From: Flavobacterium cheniae | Lineage (GTDB): Bacteria; Bacteroidota; Bacteroidia; Flavobacteriales; Flavobacteriaceae | Assembly (NCBI RefSeq): GCF_004363695.1 | Contig: NZ_SNZC01000001.1 | Coordinates: 48,013-112,012 of the forward strand | DNA length: 64,000 bases | Direction: 5' to 3' | In this document: piece by piece, positions 59,687-64,000 of the stretch | Layout: every line of letters starts with the position of its first letter | Position numbering within the stretch: position 1 is the first letter of the stretch | Translations under genes and position numbers: made by a program | The notes under the pieces: generated by a model | The model's database searches: none | What the model was told of the DNA's origin: nothing | The model's input: the letters and a program-made list of their open reading frames with translations, nothing else

Positions 59687-62290
59687 TTATTTCACCAATT
59701 CGTTTTCATTTCTAAACACTAATTCTCCATCAAAACTGTCTAGTAAAATAATGCTGTCAACAGTAACTTTACCAGCCAAAATTTCTTTTGAAAGTTGGTT
59801 TAGAACCTCACGTTGAATGACTCTTTTAACAGGTCGTGCACCATATTGTGGGTCAAAACCTTTTTGCGCTAAGTATTCAATTGCTTCTGGTGTTGCATCC
59901 ATTGTAATTTGTTGGTGTGCCAACATTTTAATAACACTTTTCAACTGCAAACCAACAATTTCTTTGATATTCGCATTGGTTAATGGTGTAAACATTACAA
60001 TTTCGTCAATTCTGTTTATAAATTCTGGACGAACAATTTGTTTCAATAAACCTAAAACTTCTACTTTGGCTGCTTCGGTTGCAGCATCAATTCCACCTTT
60101 TAGGTTTTCAAATTTCTCTTGTATAATTTGGCTTCCCATATTTGAAGTCATGATGATAATCGTGTTTTTGAAATCCGCGACACGACCTTTGTTATCGGTC
60201 AATCGTCCTTCATCTAATACTTGTAACAAGATATTGAATGTATCTGGATGTGCTTTTTCAATTTCATCTAACAATACTACTGAATATGGTTTTCTTCGAA
60301 CAGCTTCGGTTAATTGTCCGCCTTCATCATAACCTACATAGCCTGGAGGAGCACCTACTAATCTACTTACAGAATGGCGTTCTTGGTATTCACTCATGTC
60401 AATTCGAGTCATGGCATTTTCATCGTCGAAAAGATATTCGGCTAAGGCTTTGGCTAATTCGGTTTTTCCAACACCTGTAGTTCCAAGGAATAAAAACGAA
60501 CCAATTGGTTTTTTCATATCTTGTAAGCCAGCACGACTTCTTCTTACAGCATCGCTTACAGCTTCTATGGCTTCCTCTTGTCCAACAACTCTATGGTGTA
60601 ATTCTTCTTCTAAACGAAGTAGTTTTTCTCTTTCGCCTTGCAACATTTTCATTACGGGAATTCCAGTCCATTTGGCAACCACTTCTGCAATATCTTCGCG
60701 AGTCACTTCTTCTTTTATTAAGGAAGTTCCAGCTTGGTTTTCAGCTAATTGATTTTGTAAAACATCCAAACGTTCTTGTGCATCTTTAATTTTTCCGTAA
60801 CGAATTTCGGCTACTTTTCCGTAATCTCCATTGCGTTCCGCTTGTTCGGCCTCAATTTTGAAATCTTCAATTTCTTGTTTTACGTTTTGAATATTGTCTA
60901 CAACATCTTTCTCTGATTTCCATTTGGTAAAGATTTCGTTGCGTTCTTCTTTTAGATTCGCTAAATCCAAACCTAAACCTTTCAATTTGGTTTCGTCATT
61001 TTCACGTTTTATAGCTTCAATTTCAATTTCTAATTGCATGATTTTTCTATCCAAAACGTCTAATTCTTCAGGTTTTGAATTAATTTCCATTCGCAATTTA
61101 GAAGCCGCTTCATCCATCAAGTCAATCGCTTTATCTGGAAGAAAACGATTGGTTATATAACGTTGTGATAATTCGACAGCCGCAATAATAGCATCGTCTT
61201 TGATACGCACTTTGTGGTGTGTTTCATATTTTTCTTTGATACCACGCAAAATCGAAATAGCACTTTCGGTATCGGGTTCATCGACCATTACTTTTTGGAA
61301 ACGTCTTTCAAGCGCTTTGTCTTTTTCGAAATATTTTTGGTATTCGTCCAAAGTTGTTGCCCCAATAGCACGTAATTCGCCACGAGCTAAAGCTGGTTTC
61401 AAAATGTTTGCTGCATCCATAGCACCTTCGCCACCGCCAGCACCAACTAGCGTGTGAATTTCGTCAATGAAAAGCACAATATCACCTTCGGCAGAAGTTA
61501 CCTCTTTAACTACCGCTTTTAGTCTTTCTTCAAACTCTCCTTTGTACTTGGCACCAGCAATCAGTGCACCCATATCTAACGAATAAACGATTTTATCTTT
61601 TAGATTTTCAGGAACATCGCCATCTACAATTCGGTGTGCTAAACCTTCAGCAATGGCTGTTTTTCCAACACCAGGTTCACCAACTAACATCGGATTATTT
61701 TTAGTACGACGCGTTAAAATTTGTAAAACTCTTCGAATTTCTTCATCACGACCAATTACTGGATCGAGTTTACCGTTTTTAGCTAATTCATTTAGGTTTT
61801 TGGCGTATTTGTTCAAAGAGTTATAAGTTTCTTCCGCCGATGCCGAAGTTACGCGTTCTCCTTTACGCATTTCGTCAATAGCTGCTTGTAAACCTTTTTC
61901 AGTTACCCCTTGATCTTTTAAAATCTGAGCGACATTACTTTTCGATTTGAAGATAGCCAAAATTAAATGTTCGATAGAAACGAATTCATCGTTCATTTTT
62001 TTAGCAATGATTTCAGCCTCGTTTACCGTAGTTCCAGCCTCACGAGAAAACATAATATCGCCACCAGAAACTTTTGGAAAATTTTGAATCGTACTATCCA
62101 ATACTTTTTTGAAAAGCTCCACATTAACGTTGAGTTTTTTTAAAATGAACGGAGTTACGTTTTCGTCCACTTCCAAAATTCCTTTAAATATATGTTCGTT
62201 TTCGAGCTGTTGTTGCCCAAAACTTTGTGCAATTTGCTGTGCTTGTTGCAGAGCTTCTTGCGATTTGATTGTGAATTTGTTGATGTTCAT
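59687..62290 (-). CDS. clpB: ATP-dependent disaggregase ClpB
   Basis: Hexameric AAA+ chaperone that rescues aggregated proteins with DnaK. The 867-residue protein has the Clp N domain (~1-145), AAA-1 with [18 protein letters not shown], a coiled-coil M domain (~405-525) that distinguishes ClpB from ClpA/ClpC, and AAA-2 with [14 protein letters not shown] and [15 protein letters not shown]. The C-terminus is normal. Upstream it has two similar TGnCAAAATGnC boxes (62362 and 62404), which may regulate it. Confidence 0.97.
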   Translation of the reverse strand: MNINKFTIKSQEALQQAQQIAQSFGQQQLENEHIFKGILEVDENVTPFILKKLNVNVELFKKVLDSTIQNFPKVSGGDIMFSREAGTTVNEAEIIAKKMNDEFVSIEHLILAIFKSKSNVAQILKDQGVTEKGLQAAIDEMRKGERVTSASAEETYNSLNKYAKNLNELAKNGKLDPVIGRDEEIRRVLQILTRRTKNNPMLVGEPGVGKTAIAEGLAHRIVDGDVPENLKDKIVYSLDMGALIAGAKYKGEFEERLKAVVKEVTSAEGDIVLFIDEIHTLVGAGGGEGAMDAANILKPALARGELRAIGATTLDEYQKYFEKDKALERRFQKVMVDEPDTESAISILRGIKEKYETHHKVRIKDDAIIAAVELSQRYITNRFLPDKAIDLMDEAASKLRMEINSKPEELDVLDRKIMQLEIEIEAIKRENDETKLKGLGLDLANLKEERNEIFTKWKSEKDVVDNIQNVKQEIEDFKIEAEQAERNGDYGKVAEIRYGKIKDAQERLDVLQNQLAENQAGTSLIKEEVTREDIAEVVAKWTGIPVMKMLQGEREKLLRLEEELHHRVVGQEEAIEAVSDAVRRSRAGLQDMKKPIGSFLFLGTTGVGKTELAKALAEYLFDDENAMTRIDMSEYQERHSVSRLVGAPPGYVGYDEGGQLTEAVRRKPYSVVLLDEIEKAHPDTFNILLQVLDEGRLTDNKGRVADFKNTIIIMTSNMGSQIIQEKFENLKGGIDAATEAAKVEVLGLLKQIVRPEFINRIDEIVMFTPLTNANIKEIVGLQLKSVIKMLAHQQITMDATPEAIEYLAQKGFDPQYGARPVKRVIQREVLNQLSKEILAGKVTVDSIILLDSFDGELVFRNENELVK

Positions 62291-62361
62291 ATTCTTAATT
62301 AATCCTTTTTAGTGAGTTGTTTGATAGGGATTATTCAATATATGTTCCAACCTTTTAAAGA

Positions 62362-62416
62362 TGTCAAAATGTCTTTGTTTTAAGTATTTTTCTTTTGATT
62401 TAATGACAAAATGACA
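62362..62416. promoter_or_regulatory. Paired direct repeats upstream of clpB
   Basis: TGTCAAAATGTC at 62362 and TGACAAAATGACA at 62404 share the pattern TGnCAAAATGnC and start 42 bases apart, about four helical turns. Possible operator sites for clpB (start at 62290). No regulator gene is nearby. Confidence 0.35.
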
Positions 62417-62446
62417 TTTTATAAGCTAAAAAACACATATAAAGGT

Positions 62447-62479
62447 ACAAAAAAAGACAGTATCATTAAGTACTGTCTT
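62447..62479 (-). terminator. Terminator after the tetratricopeptide-like lipoprotein gene
   Basis: AAGACAGTA pairs with TACTGTCTT around an 8-base loop, and the minus strand continues with six T. It lies downstream of the gene at 62501. Confidence 0.85.
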
Positions 62480-62500
62480 CTGTTAATTAAGTTATAATAT

Positions 62501-63682
62501 TTACCTTCTAAACTTATTATTGGTAATAATGCCTTTTAGCTTGGCTTTTAAATCTTCGCCTGTATCATAAACCATTTGTTCATTACTTGGAAACGGAACA
62601 GCTCTTCTGTCAAAATATTGATAATAATTCTCTTCACAAGCGCGTTTGTCACCATTATAGTTAGCGTAGATGTAATCAAAAATAAATTCGCTAGTTACTG
62701 GGAAAGCATCTATTAATTGATTGGTTCTAAAATCAATATAATCTACTTTTGCGGTTACTTGGCATGATTTGAATTGGGTAAATTCGTAAATGCTAACTGT
62801 AATAGTTTTCATGTTATCCACTTTAATAGGATTGCCTAAACTATCTTTTACTACATTTCCGTTGTTGTCCAAGAGTGTTTTAAAACCGTCTTTAATTTGC
62901 TTTTCTTTGATGAATTGTTTTTCTTTTACTTGTTCTGGCGAAATGTTGATTTGTCTAAAATTAACAATCATACCAAAATCATAAGTAATGTTTTTTTGTT
63001 TATTGTTGTGATAAACAGTCCATTTATCATTAATTCCATAGGTGCTAAAATCCAATAAATCATCCTGTAAACGAGCTGGGATTACCATATTGGTTTCGTT
63101 TTTTGTGTAAACATGAACGAAATCAGTTCCTTTAAATTGAGCTTCGTCCATTAAAGCACGAACATCTTTATAACCCGGATTTAATTTATCCAAATACGCT
63201 AAATCATCAAAAGCTTGTCTAAAATCCATTTTGTTTTTAGAAGCTAATAGTTTTTTAGCATTAGCATATAAAAATCCCGAAAGATTATTTTTACTACTAA
63301 TCAGTTCATCAGAATAATCATCCATTGGAAAGATAGCATTTCTACCTTCTTTCAACAATTGAAGTGGTAAAAGTGGTTTTATACGTTCTTGACGATTGTG
63401 TAATTGTGTGTAAAGATTAAAAATTCTTTCGTAGTTCGAAGGATTATTTTCTTTTATTAATAAGTTTAAAGATTCTAAATCGCGTTGCTTTGCCTTAGCA
63501 AAAGCTTCTTCTAGTAAGTAAACGTAATCTTGGTTTCCTTTAGAGTTTTTATTAGTTCTTAAACCTTCTAAAGCTCTATTTATAGCGCCGTCATAATCGC
63601 CATTACTTAGCATAGATTGAGTTTGCTTCACACCACATGAAACAATTAATAACGATAAAAATAATAAGGTAATTTTTTTCAT
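62501..63682 (-). CDS. TPR-like lipoprotein of unknown function
   Basis: 393 residues with a lipobox (LLIVSC, Cys16). The N-terminal third is helical and repeat-like (MLSNGDYDGAINRALEGL, ALDD/AYLDKLNPGYKDVRALM), as in TPR-type helices. The C-terminal two-thirds is beta-rich, with paired strands and a polar loop containing NNGNVVKDSLGNPIKV. It would be anchored on the periplasmic side. I do not recognise the family by name. The promoter box is at 63700. Confidence 0.75.
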   Translation of the reverse strand: MKKITLLFLSLLIVSCGVKQTQSMLSNGDYDGAINRALEGLRTNKNSKGNQDYVYLLEEAFAKAKQRDLESLNLLIKENNPSNYERIFNLYTQLHNRQERIKPLLPLQLLKEGRNAIFPMDDYSDELISSKNNLSGFLYANAKKLLASKNKMDFRQAFDDLAYLDKLNPGYKDVRALMDEAQFKGTDFVHVYTKNETNMVIPARLQDDLLDFSTYGINDKWTVYHNNKQKNITYDFGMIVNFRQINISPEQVKEKQFIKEKQIKDGFKTLLDNNGNVVKDSLGNPIKVDNMKTITVSIYEFTQFKSCQVTAKVDYIDFRTNQLIDAFPVTSEFIFDYIYANYNGDKRACEENYYQYFDRRAVPFPSNEQMVYDTGEDLKAKLKGIITNNKFRR

Positions 63683-63699
63683 AAAATTAAATATTTTGT

Positions 63700-63707
63700 C
63701 AAAGATA
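63700..63707 (-). promoter_or_regulatory. -7 promoter box for the TPR-like lipoprotein
   Basis: The minus strand reads TATCTTTG, 17 bases before the ATG at 63682. Confidence 0.65.
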
Positions 63708-63750
63708 AAATTTTTTTGGAGCTAATTACTTCGTCAGTTCGCTTTTTTGT

Positions 63751-63826
63751 AGCTCGTGTCCTGCTGTCCGTTCTATCTTTTTGTTTTTAAAGAAAAAACA
63801 AAAAGGATGCCACTTCCATCAGGGCT
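63751..63826. repeat. Structured intergenic repeat element (hairpin)
   Basis: A 76-base imperfect inverted repeat. TTTTTGTTTTT (63778-63788) pairs with AAAAACAAAAA (63794-63804) around a 5-base loop. CCTG pairs with CAGG and AGC with GCT at the outer ends. The flanks TCCTGCTGTCCGTT and GGATGCCACTTCCATC are unpaired. I have the impression of having seen this sequence many times in Flavobacterium genomes; I cannot verify that here. It holds no believable gene. It lies between the lipoprotein gene and fumarylacetoacetase. Confidence 0.6.
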
Positions 63827-63833
63827 AAAAAAT

Positions 63834-63862
63834 AAAACTCCGAAAGGTGATTTCGGAGTTTT
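63834..63862 (-). terminator. Terminator after fumarylacetoacetase
   Basis: AAAACTCCGAAA pairs with TTTCGGAGTTTT around a 5-base loop; the minus strand continues TTTTATTTTTT-like. It lies just downstream of the gene ending at 63883. Confidence 0.9.
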
Positions 63863-63882
63863 AGTATTGAAAGGTTGTGTTT

Positions 63883-64000
63883 TTAGAATTTCAATTCCAC
63901 TGCGGGTAACAATTTACTTGAAACTTCTCCAAAACCAATTCTAAGATTGTCTTTTTGACAATATCCTCTGATAATTACAGTATCGTTGTCGTTGATGAAT
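63883..64000 (-). CDS. Fumarylacetoacetase, C-terminal end (rest outside window)
   Basis: About 38 C-terminal residues and the stop (63883-63885) are present; the rest lies beyond base 64000. The segment INDNDTVIIRGYCQKDN followed by LRIGFGEVSSKLLPA matches the C-terminal strand-loop of fumarylacetoacetases (D-x-V-x-x-x-G-Y-C, then R-I-G-F-G). The enzyme splits fumarylacetoacetate into fumarate and acetoacetate, the last step of tyrosine breakdown. The call rests on a short but distinctive segment. Confidence 0.8.
   Translation of the reverse strand, partial: FINDNDTVIIRGYCQKDNLRIGFGEVSSKLLPAVELKF

Noticed and set aside
63756..63944. A plus-strand 62-codon frame over the repeat element and terminator
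   Set aside because: It runs through a hairpin, a terminator and the antisense of fumarylacetoacetase; no family or start context supports it.
1..64000. A defence system, prophage, secretion cluster or natural product cluster
   Set aside because: I looked for such gene sets on both strands and found none; the gene content is core metabolism, envelope and RNA functions.

Overview
The window looks like a piece of a Flavobacterium-type chromosome (Bacteroidota, Flavobacteriia). The support is AT-rich DNA, start codons without Shine-Dalgarno sequences, many copies of the Bacteroidota -7 promoter box TAnnTTTG, lipoproteins with short lipoboxes, a type IX secretion (T9SS) C-terminal signal, and families typical of the group: DUF4834, DUF4199, DUF2752, a CCC-motif membrane protein, YfhO and a dual-domain immunophilin. 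It is dense core genome. I see no insertion sequence, prophage, CRISPR array, tRNA or rRNA, and no gene-free stretch longer than about 240 bases.

Layout. 1-10 kb: a truncated methyltransferase, a cyclophilin-FKBP fusion, a haem lipoprotein, a thioredoxin-like protein, pyrD, an HMG-CoA-lyase-like enzyme, a P-type ATPase and guaB. 10-22 kb: a CAP protein, a KefB-type antiporter, a polysaccharide deacetylase with purB, a cysteine-free sirtuin, an ECF sigma/anti-sigma pair, a TrmH-like methylase, a large DEAD-box helicase with an RGG tail, a TRIC channel and rdgB. 22-26 kb: an alpha-oxoamine synthase (sphingolipid or sulfonolipid type) facing a GNAT/outer-membrane-barrel pair. 26-32 kb: YfhO, a glycosyltransferase and a flippase, probably for a surface glycan. 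32-38 kb: small membrane proteins, an Smr protein, a cysteine desulfurase, pyrE and a NUDIX hydrolase. 38-48 kb: M14 peptidase, a second DEAD-box helicase, a T9SS-secreted protein, coaD-ddl, PASTA-rluD and a MauG-like peroxidase. 48-64 kb: fabG, a VWA membrane protein, an ABC exporter operon, DUF membrane proteins, an MFS transporter, an M28 peptidase, clpB, a lipoprotein and the 3' end of fumarylacetoacetase.

Links between genes. pyrD and pyrE are both pyrimidine genes and guaB and purB both purine genes, but the four are scattered. coaD-ddl, PASTA-rluD and the sigma/anti-sigma pair are tight operons. YfhO, glycosyltransferase and flippase form a likely glycan unit. The ABC ATPase, a ten-segment membrane protein, a GNAT and a mutarotase-like gene form a compact minus-strand operon.

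The least explained features are non-coding. They are a GC-rich two-hairpin element with its own promoter box upstream of rdgB; phased 7-bp repeat arrays in five intergenic gaps, several of which supply the stop codon of the gene before them; a recurring promoter-box-to-ATG spacing of 4-5 bases that predicts leaderless mRNAs; a pyrE promoter box containing the start codon of the divergent NUDIX gene; and two tiny ORFs chained by ATGA overlaps into yfhO.
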